A stretch of DNA of 64,000 nt, taken from positions 3,141,001-3,205,000 of the forward strand of contig NZ_CP027668.1 of assembly GCF_003008515.1 (NCBI RefSeq), in the 5' to 3' direction. The position numbers and the translations under genes were made by a program. Positions 18,036-28,187 of the stretch are shown here, in pieces (position 1 is the first letter of the stretch; each line of letters starts with the position of its first letter). This stretch comes from Phreatobacter cathodiphilus. Its GTDB lineage: Bacteria > Pseudomonadota > Alphaproteobacteria > Rhizobiales > Phreatobacteraceae. The notes beneath the pieces are model-generated. The model was not told the DNA's origin and did not search any database. It was given only the letters and a program-made list of their open reading frames with translations.

Positions 18036-20471
18036 TCACGCCGCCTGGACGAAACTGTCCACGACCTTCTTCTCGCCGGCCTTGTCGAACTGCACGGTGA
18101 GCTTGTTGCCCTCGGCCGACACCACGTCGCCATAGCCGAACTTCAGGTGGAACACCCGGTCGCCGGGCTGGTAGCGCGAGGGCTCGCCCGTCGACTTGGC
18201 GACGAGTTCTCCCTCGATGGTGCGCCCGCTTCCCGAGCGGTCGGTGAGCCGGCCCTGGAAGCCGCCGCGCCCCTCCGCGTAGGTTGAGCCGAAGGCCTGG
18301 CTGCCGGTGCGGCCGGTGAAGCGGGCCTGCGCGTCGTTCAGCGACTTCTGCGCCTGCGCCCGCTGCCAGCCGGGGGTCGCATAGGTGGAGGAGAAGCTTT
18401 CCACCTTGTCGAAGCGGCTCTGGCCGAAGCCGCCGCGGCCCATGCCGCCGTAACCGGACGTGCCGAGCCCTTCCGAAATCTCGACATGGTCGGGCGGCAG
18501 GTCGTTGACGAAGCGGCTCGGCACCGTCGACTGCCACAGGCCGTGGATGCGCCTGTTGCCGGCGAAATAGATCTTCGCCCGCCGCCGCGCCCGGGTGATG
18601 CCGACATAGGCGAGGCGGCGCTCCTCTTCGAGGCCGGCCCGGCCGTTCTCGTCGAGGGAGCGCTGGTGGGGAAACAGTCCCTCCTCCCATCCGGGGAGGA
18701 ACACCGTCTCGAATTCGAGGCCCTTGGCGGAGTGCAGCGTCATGATGGAGACGGCATCCTCGGTCTCGCCCTCGCCGCGCGCCTCGGTGACGAGGGCGAT
18801 GTGTTCGAGGAAGCCCGCGAGGTTCTCGAACTCCTCCATGGAGCGCACCAGCTCTTTGAGGTTCTCGAGCCGTCCGGCGCCCTCGGCCGTCTTGTCCTTC
18901 TGCCACATCTCCGTATAGCCGCTCTCGTCCAGCACGAGCTGGGCGAGTTCGGCGTGCGGCATGGCCTCGATCTGGCCAGCCCAGCGGTCGAAACTGTCGA
19001 TGAGGTCCTTCAGCGCCCGCCGCGCCTTCGGCTTCATCTCCTCGGTCTCGGTGAGCACGCGGGCCGCCTGCATCAGCGGCACGCCCTGCGCGCGCGCGTG
19101 GTCGTGGAGCTGCTGCAGCGTCGCGTCGCCGAGGCCGCGCTTCGGCGTGTTGACGATGCGCTCGAAGGCGAGGTCGTCGGAGGTCTGCGCGACGCAGCGC
19201 AGATAGGCGAGCGCGTCGCGGATCTCCAGCCGCTCGTAGAAGCGCGGTCCGCCGATGACCCGGTAGGGCAGGCCGATGGTGATGAAGCGGTCCTCGAACT
19301 CGCGCATCTGGAACGAGGCGCGCACCAGGATGGCGGCCTCGTTCAGAAGGTGGCCCTGGCGCTGCAACTGCTCCAGCTCCTCGCCGATGGAGCGCGCCTC
19401 CTCCTCCGAATCCCAGACCGAGGTCAGGGTCGGCTTCGCCCCGTCCTCGCCGTCGGTGAACAGCGTCTTGCCGAGCCGCCCCTCGTTGTGGGCGATGAGA
19501 TGGGCGGCGGCGGCGAGGATATGGCCCGTCGAGCGGTAGTTGCGCTCCAGCCGGATGACGGTCGCGCCGGGAAAGTCCTTGTCGAAGCGCAGGATGTTGT
19601 CGACCTCGGCGCCGCGCCAGCCATAGATCGACTGGTCGTCGTCGCCGACGCAGCAGATGTTCTGCGGCCGCCCCTCCTGGCGCTGCGCCAGAAGGCGCAG
19701 CCAGAGATACTGGGCGACGTTCGTGTCCTGATACTCGTCGACGAGGATGAACTTGAACTTGCGCTGATACTCGGCGAGCACCCCCGGATTCTCGCGGAAC
19801 AGGCGGATGGTTTCCAGCAGCAGGTCGCCGAAATCGACCGCGTTGAGCACCTTCAGCCGCGCCTGGTAGTCGGCGTAGAGCTTCAGCCCCATGCCGTTGG
19901 CATAGGCCGCACCCTCCCCCGCCGGCACCTTGTCCGGTGTCAGCGCGCGGTTCTTCCAGCCGTCGATGGCGGAGGCGAGGACGCGGGCCGGCCAGCGCTT
20001 CTCGTCGATGTCCTCGGCCTGGATGAGCTGCTTCAGGAGGCGGTTCTGGTCGTCCGTGTCGAGAATGGTGAAGCCGGGCTTCAGGCCGACGAGCTCGGCA
20101 TGGCGGCGCAGGATCTTCACGCCCGTCGCGTGGAAGGTCCCGAGCCAGGGCATGCCCTCCACAGCCTCGCCGACGAGATGGGCGATGCGCTCCTTCATCT
20201 CGCGCGCCGCCTTGTTGGTGAAGGTGACGGCGAGGATTTCCGACGGAAAGGCGCGGCGCTGGTTGAGGATATGGGCGATGCGGGTGGTCAGCACCCGCGT
20301 CTTGCCCGTGCCGGCGCCGGCGAGCACCAGCACCGGCCCGTCCAGCGTTTCCACCGCGGCCTGCTGTTCGGGATTGAGGCCGGCGAGATAGCCCGCGGCC
20401 GCCTGGTTGCCGCGCGCGGCCATGGCCCTCTCGGCGAGACTGGGCTGGCGGGGGGCGGAGGGGTCGGTCAT
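18036..20471 (-). CDS. uvrD: UvrD/PcrA-family ATP-dependent DNA helicase
   Basis: SF1 3'-5' helicase for nucleotide excision and mismatch repair and clearing of proteins from DNA. 811 residues from ATG 20471. Motifs in order: Walker A VLVLAGAGTGKTR, Ia VTFTNKAAREMKERI, II ILVDEYQDTN, III GDDDQSIYGWRGA, IV IRLERNYRST, V MTLHSAKGLEFETVFLPG, VI YVGITRARR. The C-terminus (about 765-811) is the small Tudor-like domain PGDRVFHLKFGYGDVVSA that contacts RNA polymerase in PcrA/UvrD. Monocistronic. Confidence 0.93.
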   Translation of the reverse strand: MTDPSAPRQPSLAERAMAARGNQAAAGYLAGLNPEQQAAVETLDGPVLVLAGAGTGKTRVLTTRIAHILNQRRAFPSEILAVTFTNKAAREMKERIAHLVGEAVEGMPWLGTFHATGVKILRRHAELVGLKPGFTILDTDDQNRLLKQLIQAEDIDEKRWPARVLASAIDGWKNRALTPDKVPAGEGAAYANGMGLKLYADYQARLKVLNAVDFGDLLLETIRLFRENPGVLAEYQRKFKFILVDEYQDTNVAQYLWLRLLAQRQEGRPQNICCVGDDDQSIYGWRGAEVDNILRFDKDFPGATVIRLERNYRSTGHILAAAAHLIAHNEGRLGKTLFTDGEDGAKPTLTSVWDSEEEARSIGEELEQLQRQGHLLNEAAILVRASFQMREFEDRFITIGLPYRVIGGPRFYERLEIRDALAYLRCVAQTSDDLAFERIVNTPKRGLGDATLQQLHDHARAQGVPLMQAARVLTETEEMKPKARRALKDLIDSFDRWAGQIEAMPHAELAQLVLDESGYTEMWQKDKTAEGAGRLENLKELVRSMEEFENLAGFLEHIALVTEARGEGETEDAVSIMTLHSAKGLEFETVFLPGWEEGLFPHQRSLDENGRAGLEEERRLAYVGITRARRRAKIYFAGNRRIHGLWQSTVPSRFVNDLPPDHVEISEGLGTSGYGGMGRGGFGQSRFDKVESFSSTYATPGWQRAQAQKSLNDAQARFTGRTGSQAFGSTYAEGRGGFQGRLTDRSGSGRTIEGELVAKSTGEPSRYQPGDRVFHLKFGYGDVVSAEGNKLTVQFDKAGEKKVVDSFVQAA

Positions 20472-20591
20472 GGGCCTCGGATGTTCCGATTCGGTTCTCG
20501 TCCAAAATGGGGGTTCGCGCGGACAAAGCCAACCCGAGGCGGCGATGCGTCGGGCCGCAGCCGTCGTTTCCGCAAGATCGCGGGATGGCCA

Positions 20592-20638
20592 CTCACCCGT
20601 ACCCCTCTCCCCGCCTTCGTGGAGAGAGTGAGGGTGAG
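20592..20638. repeat. G/C-rich inverted-repeat element
   Basis: Outer arms CTCACCC / GGGTGAG and inner arms CTCTCC / GGAGAG around CCGCCTTCGT, upstream of the helicase gene. It is related to the elements at 44711-44864 and more distantly to those at 50.5 and 52.7 kb. The 250-base gap 20472-20721 holds this, the terminator below, and no gene. Confidence 0.6.
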
Positions 20639-20673
20639 GGGCGAGGCGAAGCCGATCCATCAAACAAGCGAAA

Positions 20674-20695
20674 GGGCCGGCGTTTCCGCCGGCCC
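20674..20695 (-). terminator. Rho-independent terminator of the L,D-transpeptidase gene
   Basis: Perfect 9-bp stem GGGCCGGCG / CGCCGGCCC with a 4-base loop, followed on the minus strand by TTTCG. It lies 27 bases after the stop of the gene at 20722. Confidence 0.7.
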
Positions 20696-20721
20696 CTGCA
20701 AAACCCTCGATGTCGCCGCGC

Positions 20722-21345
20722 TCAGCGCAGGACGACGACCCGCGTGCCCACCCGCACCCGGCTGTAGAGGTCGACGACATCGTCGTTGGTCAGGCGGAAG
20801 CAGCCCGAGGACACCGCGGTGCCGATCGTGTGCGGCTCGTTGGAGCCGTGGATGCGGTAGAGCGAGGAGCCCAGATACAGGGCGCGCGCGCCGAGCGGAT
20901 TGTCCGGGCCGCCGGCCATGAAGCGCGGCAGATCGGGGCGGCGGCGCAGCATCTGGGCCGGCGGACGCCAGTCCGGCCACTCCGCCTTGCGCGTGATCGT
21001 CTGGTTGCCGCCCCAGGAGAAACCGGGCCGGCCGACGCCGACGCCGTAGCGGATCGCCGTGCCGCCGGCCTGGACCAGATAGAGGCGGCGCTCCTGGGTG
21101 TTGATGACGATGGTGCCCGGCGCGTAGCGGCCGGTGAAGGCCACCGTCTCGCGCGGGATGGCGGAGACGCCGGCACCGGGGCGCGGCCCGCCGTCCGTCC
21201 GCGGCGCGATGCGCATCGGTGCGTTGGTGGCCGGATCGAAGATGACCTGGTCCCCATAGCCGAAATTGACCGTCTGGGCCGTGGCGGCGGCGCCCGAAAG
21301 GGCCAGCGCGACCGCTGTGGCGAGGATGGGCAGGAAGCGCCGCAT
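20722..21345 (-). CDS. L,D-transpeptidase (YkuD domain)
   Basis: Periplasmic peptidoglycan cross-linking or lipoprotein-attaching enzyme, 207 residues. Start 21345 opens a signal peptide (MRRFLPILATAVALALSGAA, cut after ATAQ). The YkuD domain spans about 75-207: IVINTQERRLYLVQ at its start, and the active-site block RIHGSNEPHTIGTAVSSGCF with His166 and nucleophile Cys182. The stretch PPAQMLRRRPDLPRFMAGGP is typical of ErfK/YbiS/YnhG proteins. Divergent from hslO. Confidence 0.9.
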   Translation of the reverse strand: MRRFLPILATAVALALSGAAATAQTVNFGYGDQVIFDPATNAPMRIAPRTDGGPRPGAGVSAIPRETVAFTGRYAPGTIVINTQERRLYLVQAGGTAIRYGVGVGRPGFSWGGNQTITRKAEWPDWRPPAQMLRRRPDLPRFMAGGPDNPLGARALYLGSSLYRIHGSNEPHTIGTAVSSGCFRLTNDDVVDLYSRVRVGTRVVVLR

Positions 21346-21657
21346 GAATGCACCTTGGCGAATGGAATGAACGTGACGGTGACCGTGCGCCGCTGCGATC
21401 GGAACCGTCGGCACGGGGCCTATCGATAGAGCGTGATCGTCCCGCGCTGCGCAATGGCGGCGACCGATGCGGCGCAACAAAAAGTCACGTTTCGACCGCA
21501 TGTGTGACCGCAGCGCAACGGTATCATGATCCCAAGGGCTTGAGCCTGTTCGCCTTTCTCCCGGCGGCGTTCACGGCAAAGTGAAACACGCCCGGGCCGG
21601 GCCTGATCTCCCGCGCCGCCTCTCGCAATTGCGCGCCCGAGCCTTCATATAGGCGCG

Positions 21658-22632
21658 ATGTCCATGATCCCTGATATCACCGGCGGCGCAGACGACATCG
21701 TCGTGCCCTTCCAGGTCGACGAGATCGATCTGCGCGGCCGCGTCATCCGCCTCGGCCGTTCGGTGTCGACCATGATCGACCGCCACGGCTATCCCGCCCC
21801 CGTCGCCCGGGTTCTCGCGGAAGCGACCGCGCTCACCCTGCTGCTCGGCTCGGGCCTGAAGTTCGACGGCCGGCTGATCCTCCAGACCCAGTCGGACGGC
21901 CCCGTCCGCATGGTGGTGGTCGACGTCGCGACGCCGGACCGCGTCCGCGCCCTCGCCCGTTACGACGCCGAGGCGGTCGATGCGGCGATCGCCGCCGGGC
22001 GGGCGGAGCCGGCCGCCCTGCTCGGCACCGGCCAACTCGTCATGACCATCGACCAGGGCGGCGACATGCAGCGCTACCAGGGCATCGTGTCGCTCGACGG
22101 CCAGGGCCTCGAACAGGCCGCCGACCAGTATTTCCGCCAGTCGGAGCAGATCGACACCCGCGTCCGCCTCGCCGCGGCGGAGGAATACGTGCCCGGCGAC
22201 GGCGGCATGAAGCACACCTGGCGCGCCGGCGGGCTGATGGTCCAGCACCTGCCGCAGGCCGGCGGCGAGGCCCATCGCGACCTCGCGCCCGGCGACGCGC
22301 CGGACGGCACCATCCTCCCCGAGCCGCACGAGGCCTGGGCCGAGGCGCGCGCCCTCACCGACACGATCGAGGACGACGAACTGGTCGACAGCACGCTGTC
22401 GCCGGAGCGGCTGCTGTTCCGCCTCTTCCACGAGCGCGGCGTGCGCGTCTTCGAGGCGCAGGACGTGAAGGAGCACTGCACCTGCTCGCGCGACCGCATT
22501 TCCGGCATCGTGTCGAGCTTCACGCCGGACGAGCGGCGCGACATGGTCGAGGACGGCGCCATCACCGTCACCTGCGAATATTGCTCGACGAGCTATCGCT
22601 TCGCGCCGGCCGAGTTCGACCCGGTCGAATAG
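21658..22632 (+). CDS. hslO: Redox-regulated chaperone Hsp33
   Basis: Holdase activated by oxidative unfolding. 324 residues. The N-terminal core is typical (RGRVIRLGRSVSTMIDRHGY, LLLGSGLKFDGRLILQTQSD). The zinc/redox switch near the C-terminus is intact with four cysteines: HCTCSRD (C-x-C) and TCEYCS (C-x-x-C). ATG 21664 is a near alternative start. The 312-base region 21346-21657 shared with the divergent transpeptidase holds no other gene; I could not fix a heat-shock promoter in it. Confidence 0.93.
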   Translation: MSMIPDITGGADDIVVPFQVDEIDLRGRVIRLGRSVSTMIDRHGYPAPVARVLAEATALTLLLGSGLKFDGRLILQTQSDGPVRMVVVDVATPDRVRALARYDAEAVDAAIAAGRAEPAALLGTGQLVMTIDQGGDMQRYQGIVSLDGQGLEQAADQYFRQSEQIDTRVRLAAAEEYVPGDGGMKHTWRAGGLMVQHLPQAGGEAHRDLAPGDAPDGTILPEPHEAWAEARALTDTIEDDELVDSTLSPERLLFRLFHERGVRVFEAQDVKEHCTCSRDRISGIVSSFTPDERRDMVEDGAITVTCEYCSTSYRFAPAEFDPVE

Positions 22633-22635
22633 GCC

Positions 22636-23070
22636 TCAGCGCTCGCCGGAGAACCTGCGGAACGTGCCCACGCCGTCGGCGATGACGGTGCCCTTGTCGT
22701 CCTCGACGCGGATCGAGACGAAGGCGACGCTGCGCCCGCCGCCCGTCCGGGTGGCGGTGACGGTCAGCACGCCGTCGCGCGCCGTGCCGAGATAATTGAC
22801 CGTCAGGGAGAGCGTCACGCCCCGGCCGTCGACGGCCTCCGGGTCCTTCGGCGGGCCGCCGAGGGCGGCATAGCCGCCGGCCGAGTCCATGAGAGTGGCG
22901 ACCAGCCCGCCGTGCAGGCCGCCGCCGCGGTTCATGAACTCCTCGCGCACCGGGCAGGTCATCACCGCCCGCCCGTCGGTCCATTCCACCACCTCCCAGC
23001 CGATCAGGCGGTGGAAGGCGCTGTGACGGTCGGAGGGCCGCACCGTGACCGGCTGGTCCAGTTCGCTCAT
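22636..23070 (-). CDS. PaaI-type hotdog-fold thioesterase
   Basis: 144-residue predicted acyl-CoA thioesterase. The start at 23070 lies 8 bases after AAGGAG. The PaaI signature is NRGGGLHGGLVATLMDSAGG (about 49-68), where the family has N..G..HGG....l.D.a.g. Later comes VTLSLTVNYLGTARDGVLTV, the central strand pair. Its substrate is likely an aryl- or short acyl-CoA; it cannot be defined. Convergent with hslO, 3 bases apart. Confidence 0.82.
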   Translation of the reverse strand: MSELDQPVTVRPSDRHSAFHRLIGWEVVEWTDGRAVMTCPVREEFMNRGGGLHGGLVATLMDSAGGYAALGGPPKDPEAVDGRGVTLSLTVNYLGTARDGVLTVTATRTGGGRSVAFVSIRVEDDKGTVIADGVGTFRRFSGER

Positions 23071-23177
23071 CCACCGTCTCCTTCGCCCGAGGCCCTGCAA
23101 CGGCGCCCTTGTCGCCCCAAAGACCGGAGCGTGACAAGCCGCGGGCTGGCATCGCGGCGTCCCCCGATCGGCAGACC

Positions 23178-25277
23178 TCAGGGGGAGCGATCGCGGGCCT
23201 CGACCTCGCGGCCATAGGCCTCCACGACGGCGAGGAGCGCCGACGCGGTGCCCTTCCGCCCCCAGTGGAGGCATTGGCGGCGCAGCGCGGCCGCCACCTC
23301 GCGCGGGCTGTGCCGCCCGCTGGCCATGGCGGCTTCCGAGAGGGCGACGATCCGCTCCAGCGCCTGCGGCAGCGCGTCCACAGCCGGCCCCCCGGCCGCC
23401 TCACCCACACAGGGACCGATGCCGTGCGGGGTCTTCTCCCAGTGAAAGGGCCGGTGCCAGAGATCGCCGACGGCCTTCAGGGCCGCGAGGCCCATGGCGA
23501 TCCAGACGAGCGGCAGGAGCGGCAGCCACGGCAGCAGACCCGGCCGCCCGGCCCGCAACAGCCCCGCGGCCTTGTAGGCCATGCTGCCGCCATAGCCGAC
23601 GAGGAAGACGGCGCCGCCCGGCCCCATCCAGGACGGCGGACCGCCCACGAGCCAGGCGACGGCGAAGCCGGCGAGGCAGGTCAGATGCACGAGGGCCGAG
23701 CCGAGCGAGCCGGCGAGGGTGGCCGCCAGCACCACGAGGCCGGGCCAGCCGAGCTCACGGGCGAGACCTGCGGGGCGATGGAGGAGGACCGAGAGGGTCT
23801 GCATCCAGCCCTTGAACCAGCGGCTGCGCTGCCGCAGCCAGGCGCCGAAGCCGGGAGGCGCCTCCTCCAGCGTCGGCGTCGCGATCGTGCCGATGCGCCA
23901 GCCGTCGCGGGCCAGGCGGAAGCCGAGATCCGCGTCCTCGGTGACGTTGTACGGGTCCCATCCCAGGCTCTCGTCGAGGGCCGGCCGACGGAAATGGTTG
24001 GAGGTCCCGCCGAGCGGCACGGGCCAGCCGCACCGCGCCATGGCCGGCAGCAGGACCAGGAACAGCGCGGCATATTCCGCGGCGAAGAAGCGCGACAGGA
24101 TGGAGCCGCGCGAATCGGCGATGGCGAGCGGCGCCTGCAGACAGCCGAGCCGGTTATCCGCGGCGGCGAAGGTCTCGGCCGCCTCGCGCAACTGGCCCGG
24201 GCCCGGCCGGTCCTCGGCGTCGTAGACGACGACGAGGTCGCCCCGCGCGAAGGGCAGCGCCATCATCAGGGCCTTGGGCTTGGTCCTCGGCCCCCGGGGC
24301 GGAACGACGATGATGTTCACGGCCGGATCGGGCGGGGCCGCCCGGATGGCGGCGAGCGTCTCGGGGTCGTCCGCCTCGAGCACGAGCTGGATGTCCAGCC
24401 GGGCGCGCGGATAGTCGAGCCGGCGGAGCGCAGCGAGCAGGCCGGGCACGGCCGGCGCCTCGCGATAGAGCGCGCAGAGGATCGTGTAGCGCGGCAGGTC
24501 GGCCTCGGCGACGGGCGCGCGCGGCAGGGGCTGCGGCCGCACCATGGCCGACCCCGCCCGGATGAGCACCCAGCAGGCGACGAAGAGGCCCACCATGCCG
24601 CCCGCCAGCAGGGCGAGCCATGCCGGCCCGAAGGCGAGTGCCGCGAACAGTGCCGCCAGCATCGCCACGACGGTTCCGGCCGCGCGGCGCATCCGGGCCC
24701 GGTCGGAGGCGGACCGGTGGGGCGCGCGGGTGGCGAGGGTCGAGACGGCGCCGGCGACCCAGGCATCCTCCGCCCAGCTCCGCATCAGGCGCGCGAAGGC
24801 CTCGGGCGTGGTGACGAGGAGCGGCAGCCCATCCGGCGAGAGGAACCGGCCCCGCGCCGCCAGGCGCTCCGCCTCCTCGGGTTCCGGCGCGACCAGCAAG
24901 GCCCGGCCTCCCGCCGGCCGCACCACCCCCACCATCCCCCGGACCAGCACCTCCCGCCAGGATGCCGGATCGGCGGCGACGGCGAGACCCTGCTCCCGGG
25001 GCGACGGCAGAACCGTGGCGCCGATCCTCGCCGCGAGGGCGGCCGCCACCCCTTCCCGCGTCGTCAGGCCGAGGGCGAGCGCCGCCTCGAGCGGCGTCAC
25101 GCCCCAGAGGCCCGCCACATAGTCCACGCGGAGGCGGTGCAGCGGCGCGACCAGGTCGTCGACGAGGCGGGGCCACGGGTCGCGGGTCGGCCCAGGCCGT
25201 TCGGCGGGAAGCGGTGCCGCCGGCTGGCGCGCGGCCGGCCGCACGGCGAACCGCGCCCGATAGTCCTCAAGCCGCAT
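23178..25277 (-). CDS. Membrane family-2 glycosyltransferase with an N-terminal GspE/MshE-like domain
   Basis: 699 residues from ATG 25277. Residues about 50-180 look like the MshEN/GspE-N domain found in c-di-GMP-binding ATPases and some glycosyltransferases (LWGVTPLEAALALGLTTREG). Two helices (about 201-240) follow, then a cellulose-synthase-like GT2 domain: YTILCALYREAP, the DAED metal site at 353-356, TEDADL at 446-451 and QRSRW at 483-487. More helices follow (about 505-620). It probably polymerises or exports a polysaccharide; the product is unknown. Divergent from a solute-binding protein gene, with 64 bases between starts. Confidence 0.8.
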   Translation of the reverse strand: MRLEDYRARFAVRPAARQPAAPLPAERPGPTRDPWPRLVDDLVAPLHRLRVDYVAGLWGVTPLEAALALGLTTREGVAAALAARIGATVLPSPREQGLAVAADPASWREVLVRGMVGVVRPAGGRALLVAPEPEEAERLAARGRFLSPDGLPLLVTTPEAFARLMRSWAEDAWVAGAVSTLATRAPHRSASDRARMRRAAGTVVAMLAALFAALAFGPAWLALLAGGMVGLFVACWVLIRAGSAMVRPQPLPRAPVAEADLPRYTILCALYREAPAVPGLLAALRRLDYPRARLDIQLVLEADDPETLAAIRAAPPDPAVNIIVVPPRGPRTKPKALMMALPFARGDLVVVYDAEDRPGPGQLREAAETFAAADNRLGCLQAPLAIADSRGSILSRFFAAEYAALFLVLLPAMARCGWPVPLGGTSNHFRRPALDESLGWDPYNVTEDADLGFRLARDGWRIGTIATPTLEEAPPGFGAWLRQRSRWFKGWMQTLSVLLHRPAGLARELGWPGLVVLAATLAGSLGSALVHLTCLAGFAVAWLVGGPPSWMGPGGAVFLVGYGGSMAYKAAGLLRAGRPGLLPWLPLLPLVWIAMGLAALKAVGDLWHRPFHWEKTPHGIGPCVGEAAGGPAVDALPQALERIVALSEAAMASGRHSPREVAAALRRQCLHWGRKGTASALLAVVEAYGREVEARDRSP

Positions 25278-25341
25278 GCCGGCCGTCCGATCCCCGCGCC
25301 CGGCCCCTCCCGGACGCCCCTGCGTCAGGCTATAAGGCGGC

Positions 25342-26250
25342 ATGGAACCGGCATCAGTCGGACGAACCCGGATGGCGTGCGTGGTCGCGAGAACATTCTT
25401 CCTGGTTGTGGCGGCCGTCCTTCTGGCCCTGCCGGCGGCGCGCGCTGAGGCCCCGCTGGCCGGAGCGGAGGGAACCTCGGCGCCCCAGGTCGCCATTCCA
25501 GGCTACTGGGACCCGCGTCGTCGCAGCGAGCGGGTCGACCTCACCCGCGTGCCGCAGATCCGCTTCCTCACCGAGGACGACTTCCCGCCCTTCAACTTCG
25601 CCGGTCCGGACGGCCGCCCCGTCGGCTTCAACGTCGACATCGCCCGCGCCATCTGCGAGGAACTCGCCGTTCCCTGCACGATCCAGGTCCGCCGCTTCGA
25701 CCTCTTGACCGAGAGCCTCGACCGCAATGCCGGCGACGCGATCATCGCCTCCCTCGCCATCAGCCCCGACATCCGCCGCCGCTACGAGGTGTCGGATCGC
25801 TATCTCGAAACCCCCGCCCGCTTCCTGATCCGCCGCGATACGCGCCTGACCGAGGCGACGCCGGAGGCTTTGGCCGGACGCTCCATCGCCACGGTCCAGG
25901 GCACGGCGCACGAGGCCTATGTCGCCCAGTTCTTCCGTCTCTCCGCCCGGCGCAGCTATCCCGACATCGAGGCGGCGCGCCGCGCCCTGCTGGAACGCGA
26001 CGTGGACGTGCTCTTCGCCGACGGTGCGGCGAGCGGCTTCTGGCTCGGCGGCGAGGCCTCCGCCGGCTGCTGCCGCTTCCTCGGCGGCGCCTTCACCGAG
26101 AGCCGCTATTTCGGCGAGGGTCTCGCCATCGTCATGCGGCGCGGCAACGAGCCGTTGCGGCGCGCGATCAACCACGCCCTGCAGCGGCTCTGGGAGAAGG
26201 GCATCTATGCCGAGCTCTACCTGAAAGCCTTTCCGGCCGGCATCTACTGA
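25342..26250 (+). CDS. Family-3 (amino-acid-type) extracellular solute-binding protein
   Basis: 302 residues: signal peptide (VARTFFLVVAAVLLALPA, cut near ARAE) then a SBP_bac_3 fold opening IRFLTEDDFPPFNFAGPDGR and PVGFNVDIARAICEELAV, as in periplasmic binding proteins for amino acids. The middle hinge reads LAGRSIATVQGTAHEAYV. ATG 25372 is an alternative start. There is no ABC permease or ATPase nearby, so it is an orphan receptor; it may serve a distant transporter or the divergent glycosyltransferase as a sensor. Confidence 0.82.
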   Translation: MEPASVGRTRMACVVARTFFLVVAAVLLALPAARAEAPLAGAEGTSAPQVAIPGYWDPRRRSERVDLTRVPQIRFLTEDDFPPFNFAGPDGRPVGFNVDIARAICEELAVPCTIQVRRFDLLTESLDRNAGDAIIASLAISPDIRRRYEVSDRYLETPARFLIRRDTRLTEATPEALAGRSIATVQGTAHEAYVAQFFRLSARRSYPDIEAARRALLERDVDVLFADGAASGFWLGGEASAGCCRFLGGAFTESRYFGEGLAIVMRRGNEPLRRAINHALQRLWEKGIYAELYLKAFPAGIY

Positions 26251-26256
26251 GGCCGC

Positions 26257-26916
26257 TCAGTACATGCCGCGACGCGCCATCTCGGCGCCCTGGCGCTCGC
26301 TCTCCTCCTGGGTCAGCCCCTCGCAGTGGTCGACCAGCATGGCGCCGTAGCTCGGCAGCTCGTTGCGATCGATGTAGCGGGAGGCGTCCCACAGCGCGGC
26401 GCGATTCACCGCCTTGGCGCAGTGGAGATAAGCCTCCACCACGGTGACGAGCACGCCGATCTTCGGCGGCCGCCCCTGCACCACGGACCCCGCCAGCAAA
26501 GCGACGTCGTCGGTGACGCGGGCGCGGCCGTTGACGCGCAATACCTCGGCCATGCCCGGCACCACGAAGAGCATGCCGACCAGCCCCGTCTCGAAGATGT
26601 TCTCGAGCGAATCGAAGCGGTTGTTGCCGATCCGGTCGGGCAGCAGCAGGTGGCGGTCGTCGAGCACGCGCACGAAGCCGGCGGGATCGCCGCGCGGCGA
26701 CACGTCGGCGCCCTTCGACCCGTGGGTGCCGACGATGACGAAGGTCGAGCGCGCGATGATCGCCCGGCAGTGCTTGTCCAACCGGGTGATGACCTTGTCG
26801 GTGGCGCGCGACATGGGCTCGGGGTGGCGCGCGCGCACCTCGGCGATGGAGCCGACATAGCTCACCGCCTCGGGATCGAAGGCGGCATCCGCCTCCGGCA
26901 GGGTGTGGATCGTCAT
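26257..26916 (-). CDS. Pyridoxamine-5'-phosphate-oxidase-like FMN-binding protein
   Basis: 219 residues with a split-barrel flavin fold: FVIVGTHGSKGADVSPRGDP, VRVLDDRHLLLPDRIGNNRF and ENIFETGLVGMLFVVPGM, a pattern of the MSMEG_1061/DR2398-type PPOX subfamily. It includes CAKAVNRAALWDAS near the C-terminus (His-Cys-Ala-Lys loop). It probably uses FMN or F420 in a small-molecule reduction; the substrate is unknown. The gene ends 6 bases from the convergent solute-binding protein and lies 31 bases downstream of the DctP gene. Confidence 0.8.
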   Translation of the reverse strand: MTIHTLPEADAAFDPEAVSYVGSIAEVRARHPEPMSRATDKVITRLDKHCRAIIARSTFVIVGTHGSKGADVSPRGDPAGFVRVLDDRHLLLPDRIGNNRFDSLENIFETGLVGMLFVVPGMAEVLRVNGRARVTDDVALLAGSVVQGRPPKIGVLVTVVEAYLHCAKAVNRAALWDASRYIDRNELPSYGAMLVDHCEGLTQEESERQGAEMARRGMY

Positions 26917-26947
26917 CGGCGCGTCTCCGTCGGGGGGCGGGGCGGCA

Positions 26948-28036
<1,089 letters not shown>

Positions 28037-28187
28037 GCGGCAACCTCCGGGGGCAGGCTCAGCCGCGGTCATCGCGGCTCGGTCCTCGCACGAGGTCTCG
28101 CAACCGCCATGCCACGGAGCCCTGCGGCGGCAGCGTCCGGCGGCCCGTCCGTTGCATGGCTCGCGGAGAGCAGCGAAAGGCGAAGCA

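Noticed and set aside
21540-21657. RpoH heat-shock promoter for hslO
   Set aside because: CTTGAG and TTCATAT hexamer-like stretches exist but not with correct spacing to each other.
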